Source of the DNA: JAJDNH01 sp964552395
Lineage (GTDB): Bacteria; Acidobacteriota; Thermoanaerobaculia; Thermoanaerobaculales; Sulfomarinibacteraceae
Direction: 5' to 3'
DNA length: 64,000 bases
Assembly: GCA_964552395.1 (NCBI GenBank)
Contig: CAZKGM010000001.1
Location: 1-64,000, forward strand
Part shown: piece after piece, positions 44,810-52,782 of the stretch
Numbering within the stretch: the first letter of the stretch is position 1
Layout: the number at the start of each line of letters is the position of its first letter
Translations under genes and position numbers: made by a program
Notes under the pieces: generated by a model
What the model was told of the DNA's origin: nothing
Seen by the model: the letters and a program-made list of their open reading frames with translations, nothing else
Databases searched by the model: none

Positions 44810-45916
44810 ATGGCCAAGCTCATCCGCATATTCATCATCCTCCTCGTGGTCGCGGGCGCCGCGTTCCTCGTCTACGCCAAGGTCATCAAGCACGACGGCA
44901 AAGACAGCGGGTTTACGACGGTCAAGGTAGAGCGCGGGGACATCACGGAAAAGGCGCTGGCGGTCGGCCAGATCGAGCCGCGGGTACGGATCCAGGTCAA
45001 GTCGAAGATTTCGGGCATCGTCAAGCGTTGCTTTGTGGCGGTCGGTGACAAAGTTGGTGCCGGTGACCCGCTGTTCGAGATCGCTCCTGACCCGACTCCG
45101 CAGGAGCTCTTGAGCGTCGACAATCGGCAGCGCTCGGCAGTGGCGTCGTTCGAAAAAGCCAAGGCCGACTATGACCGTGGCAAGGTGTTGAACCGGCAGG
45201 GTCTGTTGTCGGCGGGAGATCTCGGCGGCTTGCGCGAGGCCTACGAGCTGGCGAGGGTGACGCTCGAGGAGGCTCGGGCCAACCAGGAGCTGACGCGCCA
45301 GGGCCGGGTCTCCGAGGGGGCCACCCGCGTCGAAACCGTGATTCGGGCCCCGATTTCGGGCACGGTGCTCAGCCGCGCCGTGGACAACGGGGATCCGGTG
45401 GTTCCGCTGACCTCCTATCAGCCTGGGACCGAGCTGTCCACGCTCGCGGACATGAGCGACCTCATCTTCAAGGGAACGGTGGATGAGATTGATGTCGGCA
45501 AGATCGCGGTCGGCATGCCGTGCCGGATCAAGGTGGGCGCGCTGCCGGACTCGGTGGTGACCGGCCACCTATCCCGGATCGCGCCACAGGCTCAGAAGAG
45601 CGAGGGAGCGACCTTGTTCGACGTCGAGATCGAGCTCGATCCTGGCTCCAACCTGACCTTGCGAGCCGGATACTCCGCGAACTCTGACGTCGTCATTCGT
45701 GAGAAGAAGGGCGTCCTGCTGATTCCCGAGCGGCTGGTCCAGTTCGAAGGAAAAGAGAAGAAGACGTTTGTCGAGATGCCTGGGCAGGGACCGGAGGCCG
45801 AGCCGCGCAAGGTGCCGGTGGAGTTGGGTCTTTCCGATGGCCTGAACATCGAGGTAGTCGCCGGACTGAAGGAGGGCGACGAGGTGGTGCAGCGGCCGCC
45901 GAAGGAGATCTCGTGA
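44810..45916 (+). CDS. MacA-like periplasmic adaptor of an ABC exporter
   Basis: The 368-residue membrane-fusion protein has an N-terminal membrane anchor (FIILLVVAGAAFLVYA), lipoyl halves (ERGDITEKALAVGQIEPRVR; VIRAPISGTVLSRAVDNGDPV), a helical hairpin and beta-barrel segments. It should carry substrate from the ABC permeases across the periplasm. It opens the adaptor-permease-permease-ATPase operon. The next gene starts inside its stop codon (GTGA). Ribosome site CGGAGGC, six bases from the ATG. No TolC gene is in this operon. Confidence 0.92.
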   Translation: MAKLIRIFIILLVVAGAAFLVYAKVIKHDGKDSGFTTVKVERGDITEKALAVGQIEPRVRIQVKSKISGIVKRCFVAVGDKVGAGDPLFEIAPDPTPQELLSVDNRQRSAVASFEKAKADYDRGKVLNRQGLLSAGDLGGLREAYELARVTLEEARANQELTRQGRVSEGATRVETVIRAPISGTVLSRAVDNGDPVVPLTSYQPGTELSTLADMSDLIFKGTVDEIDVGKIAVGMPCRIKVGALPDSVVTGHLSRIAPQAQKSEGATLFDVEIELDPGSNLTLRAGYSANSDVVIREKKGVLLIPERLVQFEGKEKKTFVEMPGQGPEAEPRKVPVELGLSDGLNIEVVAGLKEGDEVVQRPPKEIS

Positions 45917-47145
45917 CGGGTCTCGGGATGACCGTGCGTCAGCTCCTGCGCGATCTCGCCACGCAGAAGCTGCGCACCTTCCTCACGGCCTTCGGGATCG
46001 TGTGGGGAACGGTAGCGGTGAGCCTGTTGTTGGCCTTCGGCGAGGGGCTGCACCGCCAGCAGACGAAGTCGATGGCCGGCCTCGGCGACCGGATCGTCAT
46101 CGCCTGGCCGTCGCGGACCTCGAAGGCGTTCCAGGGCATCGGGCGCGGACGTCGGATCCGGCTTACGGAAGCCGATATCGAGTTCCTGCAGGCGAGAGTG
46201 CAGGGAATCACCGGCATCTCCTCGGAGTACAGCGACAACTTCAAGGTGAAGTATCAAGACAAAGTGAGAGCGGTTGACGTGTCCGGCGTGTCGCCGATAT
46301 TCGGGGAGATGCGGAACTTGATCCCGCAAACCGGCGGCCGATTCATCGATCCCATCGACATGACGCAGCGGCGGCGCGTGGTATTTGTCGGCGACAAGAT
46401 GGCCAGCGAACTGTTCGGGGAAGCGGATCCGGTGGGCAAGAAGGTGATACTCCACGGGTCGCCATTTCTCGTCATCGGTGTGCTGCAGCAGAAGGACCAG
46501 GACTCCAACTACTCGGGTCGGGACAGCGGCAAGATGACCATCCCCTCGACGACCTTCCGGGCACTCACCGGGCAGAAGTACATGGACAACTTCATCTACA
46601 AGGCGGCTCGGCCGGAGCTCAACAAGGGGCTGACCAAACGGATCACCGCGGCCCTCGGACAGCGTCATCACTTCGATCCGACGGACGATCAGGCGGTCCA
46701 GGTGTGGGATACGACCGAGATGTTCGCGTTCTTCGACGCGTTCATGCTCGGGTTCAAGGTGTTCCTCGGTCTCATGGGCGTTCTGACCCTGATTGTCGGC
46801 GGCATCGGTGTCTCCAACATCATGAACGTCGTGGTCGACGAGCGGACGAAAGAGATCGGCATCAAGATGGCGCTCGGAGCACGCCAGCGGCTCATTCTGA
46901 CCCAGTTCCTGCTCGAAACGATGGTGCTGACCGCCGTCGGCGGCGCCATCGGGCTGGGCATCTCGCTATTGATCTGCACCGGGGCCACCCACCTCGGTCT
47001 GCAGGAGTATGTCGGCAACCCGGTGCTGTCGCCGCAGGTGGCGGCATTCACGGCCGCGGTTCTCGGGGTCATCGGTTTCCTCGCCGGGTACTTTCCGGCT
47101 CGCGATGCCGCCCGCCTCGATCCCGTTGTCGCGATGAAGCTGTGA
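45913..47145 (+). CDS. ABC transporter permease (MacB/FtsX type)
   Basis: The 410-residue permease has one N-terminal membrane helix (TFLTAFGIVWGTVAVSLLLAF), a large periplasmic MacB-like domain (about 45-270) and three C-terminal helices with 'GGIGVSNIMNVVVDERTKEI', typical of the MacB/FtsX class. These proteins do mechanotransmission rather than classical channel transport. GTG start overlaps the adaptor stop by 4 bp. The ATPase is on a separate gene, unlike E. coli MacB where it is fused. It likely forms a heterodimer with the next permease. Confidence 0.93.
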   Translation: MTGLGMTVRQLLRDLATQKLRTFLTAFGIVWGTVAVSLLLAFGEGLHRQQTKSMAGLGDRIVIAWPSRTSKAFQGIGRGRRIRLTEADIEFLQARVQGITGISSEYSDNFKVKYQDKVRAVDVSGVSPIFGEMRNLIPQTGGRFIDPIDMTQRRRVVFVGDKMASELFGEADPVGKKVILHGSPFLVIGVLQQKDQDSNYSGRDSGKMTIPSTTFRALTGQKYMDNFIYKAARPELNKGLTKRITAALGQRHHFDPTDDQAVQVWDTTEMFAFFDAFMLGFKVFLGLMGVLTLIVGGIGVSNIMNVVVDERTKEIGIKMALGARQRLILTQFLLETMVLTAVGGAIGLGISLLICTGATHLGLQEYVGNPVLSPQVAAFTAAVLGVIGFLAGYFPARDAARLDPVVAMKL

Positions 47146-47155
47146 GGGGGAGGAG

Positions 47156-48406
47156 ATGGCACGTCCCCTGGTGACCTGGCAGTTGTTTCTGAAGGCATCC
47201 TCGCTGCAGCGCAAGCGGGCGGTGTTGACCGTGGCGGCGATTGCCTGGGGAACGGTGGCGATCCTGATGCTCCTGGCCTTCGGCCAGGGTTTGAAGGAGC
47301 AGCTGATGCGCGGCCGACGCGGCATGGGCGAGAATATTGCGGTGGTGTGGCCGGGGGAGACCTCGAAGGTGTGGGAAGGGCTTCCGACGGGGCGGGCGAT
47401 CCGGCCACGGGTGGAGGATATTGAGTACCTCCGCCACCGGATGCCCGACGTTCACTTTGTTGGCGAGCTGACGTCGTGGAGCACGACGCTTTCGTACGGG
47501 CGCAAAACGATTACCGGCCGGGTTACCGGCGCCAACTGGGAGTACGGCGAGATACGGAATCACTTCGCTCAGCCGGGAGGGAGGTTCCTGAACCCCCTCG
47601 ACGAGAGAGAGAAGCGCCGCGTGGTGTTCCTCGGCGATGGGCTCGCGAAGGAGATCTTCGGTGACGAAGATGCGGTGGGCAAGATCCTCCAGATCAACCG
47701 TGCCCCCTACCTGGTGGTCGGCGTCATGCAGCACAAGCTACAGATGGGGGCCTACGGGGGGCCGGACGAAGACCATGCGGTGGTCCCCATCACGACGTTC
47801 GCTTCCCAGTTCGGGCGCGAGCGCCTCAACAACATCGTCTTCAAGGTGGATCGCCCGGACCAGATGAAGGGCGCCATCCGGCGCTTTAGCGAGGCCCTCG
47901 GCTCCAAGTACCGCTTCGATCCGGAGGACAAGCAGGTTCTGGGCATATGGGACACCGTTCGTGGGGCGCAGGTCATGGGCAACATCACGATCGGGATCCA
48001 GCTCTTTCTCGGCGTTGTCGGCGCCCTGACACTTCTCGTCGGTGGCGTCGGCGTCGCCAACATCATGTATGCGGTGGTGAAGGAGAAGACCCGAGAGATC
48101 GGAGTGCAGATGGCGCTCGGCGCACGACGTGGCTGGGTCACCGGTCCGATCGTCCTGCAGGGGCTCGTCTACACGCTCCTCGGAGGTGTGATGGGCCTGC
48201 TCATCGCGGTTGTCCTCGTTATGCTGATCGGGCTCGTGCCGACCGCCGGGAACCGCGCGCTCGAGTTCCTCGGCAAGCCAACCCTGTCATGGCAGATAGC
48301 CGCCGCGACGGCGGCGATCCTGGGTACCCTGGGGATTGTCTCCGGCTACTTTCCGGCGCGACGCGCGGCTGGGATCAACCCGGCCGAGACGCTGCGCTAT
48401 GAGTGA
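47156..48406 (+). CDS. ABC transporter permease (MacB/FtsX type), second subunit
   Basis: The 416-residue paralogue of the preceding gene has the same layout and matching landmarks (VAAIAWGTVAILMLLAFGQG; GGVGVANIMYAVVKEKTREI). It starts 10 bp after the first permease with a GGGGGAGG ribosome site. Two different permeases in one operon imply a heterodimeric exporter served by one adaptor and one ATPase. Substrate unknown; lipopeptides, macrolides or envelope lipids are typical of the class. Confidence 0.93.
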   Translation: MARPLVTWQLFLKASSLQRKRAVLTVAAIAWGTVAILMLLAFGQGLKEQLMRGRRGMGENIAVVWPGETSKVWEGLPTGRAIRPRVEDIEYLRHRMPDVHFVGELTSWSTTLSYGRKTITGRVTGANWEYGEIRNHFAQPGGRFLNPLDEREKRRVVFLGDGLAKEIFGDEDAVGKILQINRAPYLVVGVMQHKLQMGAYGGPDEDHAVVPITTFASQFGRERLNNIVFKVDRPDQMKGAIRRFSEALGSKYRFDPEDKQVLGIWDTVRGAQVMGNITIGIQLFLGVVGALTLLVGGVGVANIMYAVVKEKTREIGVQMALGARRGWVTGPIVLQGLVYTLLGGVMGLLIAVVLVMLIGLVPTAGNRALEFLGKPTLSWQIAAATAAILGTLGIVSGYFPARRAAGINPAETLRYE

Positions 48407-48415
48407 GGTGATCGC

Positions 48416-49162
48416 ATGAACTGGCCCTCCCGGCGCAAACCGAACGGCAGCCCGCTCACGGACAAAGGACGGATCATCGAAATGAGAGGTGTCCGCAAGG
48501 TCTACGACACCGGTAAGGTGAAGGTCGAGGCGCTGCGGGGCATCGATCTGGCAGTGGCGGAAGGGGAGTTCGTGGCAGTGATCGGACCGTCGGGCTCCGG
48601 CAAGTCCACACTTCTCAATCTCCTGGGCTGCCTCGACACGCCGAGTGGGGGCAGCTACCTGCTCGCCGGCGATCCGGTGGCCGACCTCGACCGCGACGGG
48701 CTCGCCGAGATTCGGAATCGGCGGGTGGGCTTCGTGTTCCAGAACTTCAACCTGCTGCCACAGCTCACGGCTCTCGAGAACGTCGAGATGCCGCTGCTGT
48801 TCGGCGGCGTCGGCGGCCGTCAACGGCACGAACGGGCCCGCGAGCTCCTCGAGAAGGTGGGCCTCGGGGACCGCCTCGAGCACAAGCCGACGGAGCTCTC
48901 CGGCGGCCAGATGCAGAGAGTCGCGGTGGCGCGCGCGCTTGCCATGGACCCGGCCGTCATCCTTGCCGATGAGCCCACGGGCAACCTCGACACGACCTCC
49001 GGGGTGGATGTCCTCTCGCTGTTGTCCGAGCTCTGGCAGCAGGGCAGCACGCTGGTGGTCGTGACGCACGACCCGGCGCTTGCCGAGAGGGCGCAGCGGA
49101 CCGTGGAGATTCGTGACGGTCTGGTTGTTGCGGACGGCCGCAACGGGACCGTTTCCAGCTAG
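48416..49162 (+). CDS. ABC transporter ATP-binding protein (MacB/LolD-type)
   Basis: The 248-residue ATPase has Walker A GPSGSGKST, Q-loop VFQNFNLLPQLTALEN, signature LSGGQMQRVAVARAL, Walker B AVILADEPTGNLD and the switch His (VVTHD). The Q-loop and NLDT sequence place it in the LolD/MacB family. It is the last gene of the exporter operon, 9 bp after the second permease, with a GAGGTG ribosome site. It powers both permeases. Confidence 0.95.
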   Translation: MNWPSRRKPNGSPLTDKGRIIEMRGVRKVYDTGKVKVEALRGIDLAVAEGEFVAVIGPSGSGKSTLLNLLGCLDTPSGGSYLLAGDPVADLDRDGLAEIRNRRVGFVFQNFNLLPQLTALENVEMPLLFGGVGGRQRHERARELLEKVGLGDRLEHKPTELSGGQMQRVAVARALAMDPAVILADEPTGNLDTTSGVDVLSLLSELWQQGSTLVVVTHDPALAERAQRTVEIRDGLVVADGRNGTVSS

Positions 49163-49407
49163 CGCGGACCTTTCAGCGCTCCACGGCCGGGAAACACGCG
49201 GGCTGGCGAGTTGAGCCAGAACCTCGCGGCGGTACCGTCGCCGCTGTCCACCGTCCGGGCGGTGCAAGGGTGGTGTTGTCGGTTCTGGTGTGGGACACTT
49301 CGACTCAGACAGATGTGAACAGGTGTGCCAGCGGCCGCAGCCGAGTGTCGAGCAATTGAGGTGCCTGCGTCATCGGCTCCTCATGAGGCATTGGGGTGTG
49401 AGATCCG

Positions 49408-52400
49408 GTGAAACCCAGCCAGCAAGCCGGAGAGGACGTAAGTGCGGGCGAGCACCACGCGAACGGCTCGCGCCAGCTTCCGTGGCGCCTCCGTCTCACC
49501 AACGCCACCTTCGACATTCGTCCCGGTGAGGCATCGATTGCTTGGCTCTTGTTCTTTCACTTCGTCGTTCTTGCCACCTGCCACTACGTCGGCAAGAGCG
49601 TCCGCAACGCCACCTACATCGACACCGTGGGAGCGACGCGGCTGCCGTACGTCTACCTGCTGGTTGCTCTGGCATCGGTTCCCGTCCTGCTCGCGTACTC
49701 CCGGCTCACCGAGCGTGAGCGGCAGTACAGGCTGATTGTCGGCTGGAGTCTTCTCCAAGCCGCCGGGTTGGCGGTGTTTTACCAGCTGTACGTGTCGCTC
49801 GGAACGCAGGCGTGGGTCCCCGTGGCGTTCTACGTGTGGCTGACCATCGGCTTTGGAGTGGCGGTCAGCCAGCTCTGGCTCTTTGCGAGCCAGCTGTTCG
49901 ACCCTCGGCAGGCGCGCCGGCTGTTCGGTTTTGTTGGTGCAGGCGGGTTAGCAGGTGGCGTCATCGGCGGGCAGTTGGCCCGGATTGGCTCGCATCGGTT
50001 GGGGTCGCACGCCATGCTGCTCGTGGCAGCCGCTTTGATGCTCGGTGTAGCCGTGATCGTGATGATGACGGAGCGGGTTCGGCGCCGGATCCCGGCGCTT
50101 CGGTCGAGGCGGCGGCCGCCGCGGCGGCGAACGGCCAGAGGCGGCTGGGCTGCGGTGAGATCATCCCGGCTGCTCAAGATGATCGCCCTGGTCATGCTGC
50201 TGAGCGTTGTCGTCAGCCAGATGGTCGATCTCCAGTTCAACTGGGCGATCCAAGAGGCCACCACGGGCCTCGACCAGCGTACTGCCGTGTTTGGTTTCTT
50301 CTACAGCGTGATGGGTTTGCTGGCGTTCGTCTTCCAGCTGTTCTTCACTCAGCGCATCCACCGCAGGCGTGGAGTCGGGTTCGCGATGCGCGTGATGCCG
50401 ACGACCGTGGGGCTCGGCACCGTCGCGCTGATCGCTGCCGCCACGGCCCTGCCGGCGGTGCTGTTGCCGGTGGCGTGGTCTCTGAAGCTGAGTGAGAGTG
50501 GGCTACGTCACTCACTGGACCAGTCCACCAGGGAGCTTCTCTTCGTCCCCGTTTCCCAGGCGGTGCGGGGCCCCGCCAAGGCGTTCATCGACGTCTTCAT
50601 CCAGCGCGCCGCCAAAGGTGCGGCCGCCCTCATTCTGCTGACCGTGACCTTTGGTTTCCTTTCCCTGCGGGGAGTGAGCTGGCTGACGTTGGTGCTGGTG
50701 GCGGCGTGGATCGCGGTTGTTACATCCACCCAGCGCGAGTACGTGGCGGCTTTCCGCCGTGGTCTCAAATCGGAGGTGCTGGGGGAGCCGGCGCTGATCC
50801 AGCTCGGAGACGTGGATACGATGACGAAATTGGTTGAGCACCTCGGCAGCTCGGACCCCCGGCTGGTCAGACACAGCCTCGAGCTCCTGGCGCGCCACGG
50901 CCATCACCGCCTGGTTTCGCCGCTGCTGCTCCACCACCGGGACGCGGGCGTCCGCAGGATGACGCTCCGGCTGCTGGCGGAGGATCGGCGGAGTGAGGCC
51001 GTGCCGCTGGTGGAAATGACACTTGAGGATCCGGAGCCCGAGGTGCGGCGCGAGGCGGTACAAACGCTGGCCGCAATCGAACGTCGGGAGGCCGGACGGG
51101 TCATGATTCCGCGCCTCAACTCTCCGCACCCGAACATTCGTGCTGCCGCGGCTGCGGATCTGGCGGCGAGCGAGGACGCAGAGGCGGCCGCCCGTGCTCG
51201 CGCGGTGCTCGGTGAAATGGCGGTTGACGCGGACCCGGCGGTGCGGACTGAGGCCGCACGTGCGGTGAGTCGGTTGGAGGATGACGACAGTCGGGAGCTC
51301 GTGGTCCAGCTGCTCTACGACACCGATCTCAACGTCGTCCGACAGGCCATGAGAAGTGCTGGCCACCGTGTCGCCGCCGGCGAAGACACCCCAATCTTCG
51401 TGCCCATTCTCCTGTCGCTGACCGGAAACCGGCGCCTCAAGCACGAGGCACGGGAAGCGTTGGTCGCACACGGAACACACGCCATAGCTCCTCTGGTCCG
51501 GTTCATGGGCGATCGGGAGGAGCAGATCTGGGTCCGGCGGGCAATACCGAAGACAATCGCCCGTCTCGAGGTTCGAGCGGCAGCGGCGGCGCTGGTGGAG
51601 GCCCTGGACGCACCGGACGCCTTTCTTCGCAGCAAAGTGATCGAAGCGCTCGGGTCGATTCGGCGGCGCCATCCCGAGATTGCGGTTTCCGCTGACGTGG
51701 TTCGCAGGCAGATCCGAGTCGAGGCCGGACGATACCTTCGGGCGCTGGCAGACGTTTGGTCGGTGAGCTTCCTGCACCAGGGCCGACTCGTGGGCTCGCG
51801 GGTGGTGTGGCAGACCAGCGGGCACGTGCCGACGTTCTTGCAGCAGCTCCTGGCTGAGCGCATGGCCCGCTCGGTGGAGAATACCTTTCGCCTCTTGGAG
51901 CTCATCCTCAACCCGAAGGACGCCGGCGCCGCGAGGCGCAGCTTCGTCAGCTCGTCCCCGACCTCGCGAGCCCGGGCCCTGGAGTTTCTCGACAACACGC
52001 TGACTGGGGCAATCCGGCGAGATGTCTTCCTGGTGGTTGACGACACGTTGGCTGAGGACAAGCTGCAGCAGGGTCGGCAGCTGTTTCGATTGACTGCCGA
52101 GGCACCCGAGGAGACCCTGCACCGACTCCTCTCGGCCGATCTGGAGCTGGATCCCGACATCGCCGGGTGCTGCCTCGCTGCAATCCACAGTGTGTGGTCG
52201 CAACGAATCGAGGCTCTCTACCCCGAGCTCGAGCGACTGGCCGACACCAGCCCCGACTCGCGCGTGAGAGAGTCCGCCGGGTGGGCGGCGAGAACTGTCC
52301 GCGTAACCGCAGTGCCGCACTGCGGGTCGGACCGAGAGGAGTTGTCCGCGATGGTCATGCCGCTGATTCAAACGGTGACCTTCTTGCAACAGATGGAGCC

Positions 52401-52782
52401 ATTCGCGTTCTGCACCGCCGAACAGATCCTCCAGCTTGCCGAGATCGCACACGACGAGGTGTGCGCCGCAGGCGAGCTGGTATTCGAGCGTGGAGAGCCG
52501 GCCTTGGCACTGTACGGCGTCGTCGAGGGTGAGGTGGAGGTACACGGCCGAGATGAGGCATCCGTCACCGTCGGGCGGGGCGCTACCTTCGGAATCCGGG
52601 ACATCCTGGCCGGCCGACTGCGAACCGAGACTGCGGTGGCGACTGTCCAGACTCAAGTTCTTTTGATCGAGGCCGAAGATCTGTTCGACCTGATGTCAAA
52701 CAACATCGAGATCGTGAAGGGGCTGATCAAGCGAATCCTGGAAAGCGCTGAAGAGGGAGGCAAGCCGCCATGGGGAAGGTGA
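49408..52782 (+). CDS. ATP/ADP-translocase-like membrane protein with HEAT repeats and cNMP-binding domain
   Basis: The 1124-residue protein has three parts. Residues 40-420 hold about twelve membrane helices resembling the Npt/Tlc nucleotide-translocase branch (KSVRNATYIDTVGATRLPYVY; SLKLSESGLRHSLDQSTREL). Residues 470-970 contain repeated helical pairs of HEAT/PBS type (e.g. DPEPEVRREAVQTLAAIE; DPAVRTEAARAVSRLE). The C-terminus, about 1000-1110, is a cyclic-nucleotide-binding fold (VFERGEPALALYGVVEGEVEV). Such fusions occur in free-living bacteria, where a parasite-style ATP import role is unlikely. The GTG start lacks a good ribosome site. Its stop overlaps the next gene by 13 bp, so the two are coupled. 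Confidence 0.85.
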   Translation: MKPSQQAGEDVSAGEHHANGSRQLPWRLRLTNATFDIRPGEASIAWLLFFHFVVLATCHYVGKSVRNATYIDTVGATRLPYVYLLVALASVPVLLAYSRLTERERQYRLIVGWSLLQAAGLAVFYQLYVSLGTQAWVPVAFYVWLTIGFGVAVSQLWLFASQLFDPRQARRLFGFVGAGGLAGGVIGGQLARIGSHRLGSHAMLLVAAALMLGVAVIVMMTERVRRRIPALRSRRRPPRRRTARGGWAAVRSSRLLKMIALVMLLSVVVSQMVDLQFNWAIQEATTGLDQRTAVFGFFYSVMGLLAFVFQLFFTQRIHRRRGVGFAMRVMPTTVGLGTVALIAAATALPAVLLPVAWSLKLSESGLRHSLDQSTRELLFVPVSQAVRGPAKAFIDVFIQRAAKGAAALILLTVTFGFLSLRGVSWLTLVLVAAWIAVVTSTQREYVAAFRRGLKSEVLGEPALIQLGDVDTMTKLVEHLGSSDPRLVRHSLELLARHGHHRLVSPLLLHHRDAGVRRMTLRLLAEDRRSEAVPLVEMTLEDPEPEVRREAVQTLAAIERREAGRVMIPRLNSPHPNIRAAAAADLAASEDAEAAARARAVLGEMAVDADPAVRTEAARAVSRLEDDDSRELVVQLLYDTDLNVVRQAMRSAGHRVAAGEDTPIFVPILLSLTGNRRLKHEAREALVAHGTHAIAPLVRFMGDREEQIWVRRAIPKTIARLEVRAAAAALVEALDAPDAFLRSKVIEALGSIRRRHPEIAVSADVVRRQIRVEAGRYLRALADVWSVSFLHQGRLVGSRVVWQTSGHVPTFLQQLLAERMARSVENTFRLLELILNPKDAGAARRSFVSSSPTSRARALEFLDNTLTGAIRRDVFLVVDDTLAEDKLQQGRQLFRLTAEAPEETLHRLLSADLELDPDIAGCCLAAIHSVWSQRIEALYPELERLADTSPDSRVRESAGWAARTVRVTAVPHCGSDREELSAMVMPLIQTVTFLQQMEPFAFCTAEQILQLAEIAHDEVCAAGELVFERGEPALALYGVVEGEVEVHGRDEASVTVGRGATFGIRDILAGRLRTETAVATVQTQVLLIEAEDLFDLMSNNIEIVKGLIKRILESAEEGGKPPWGR

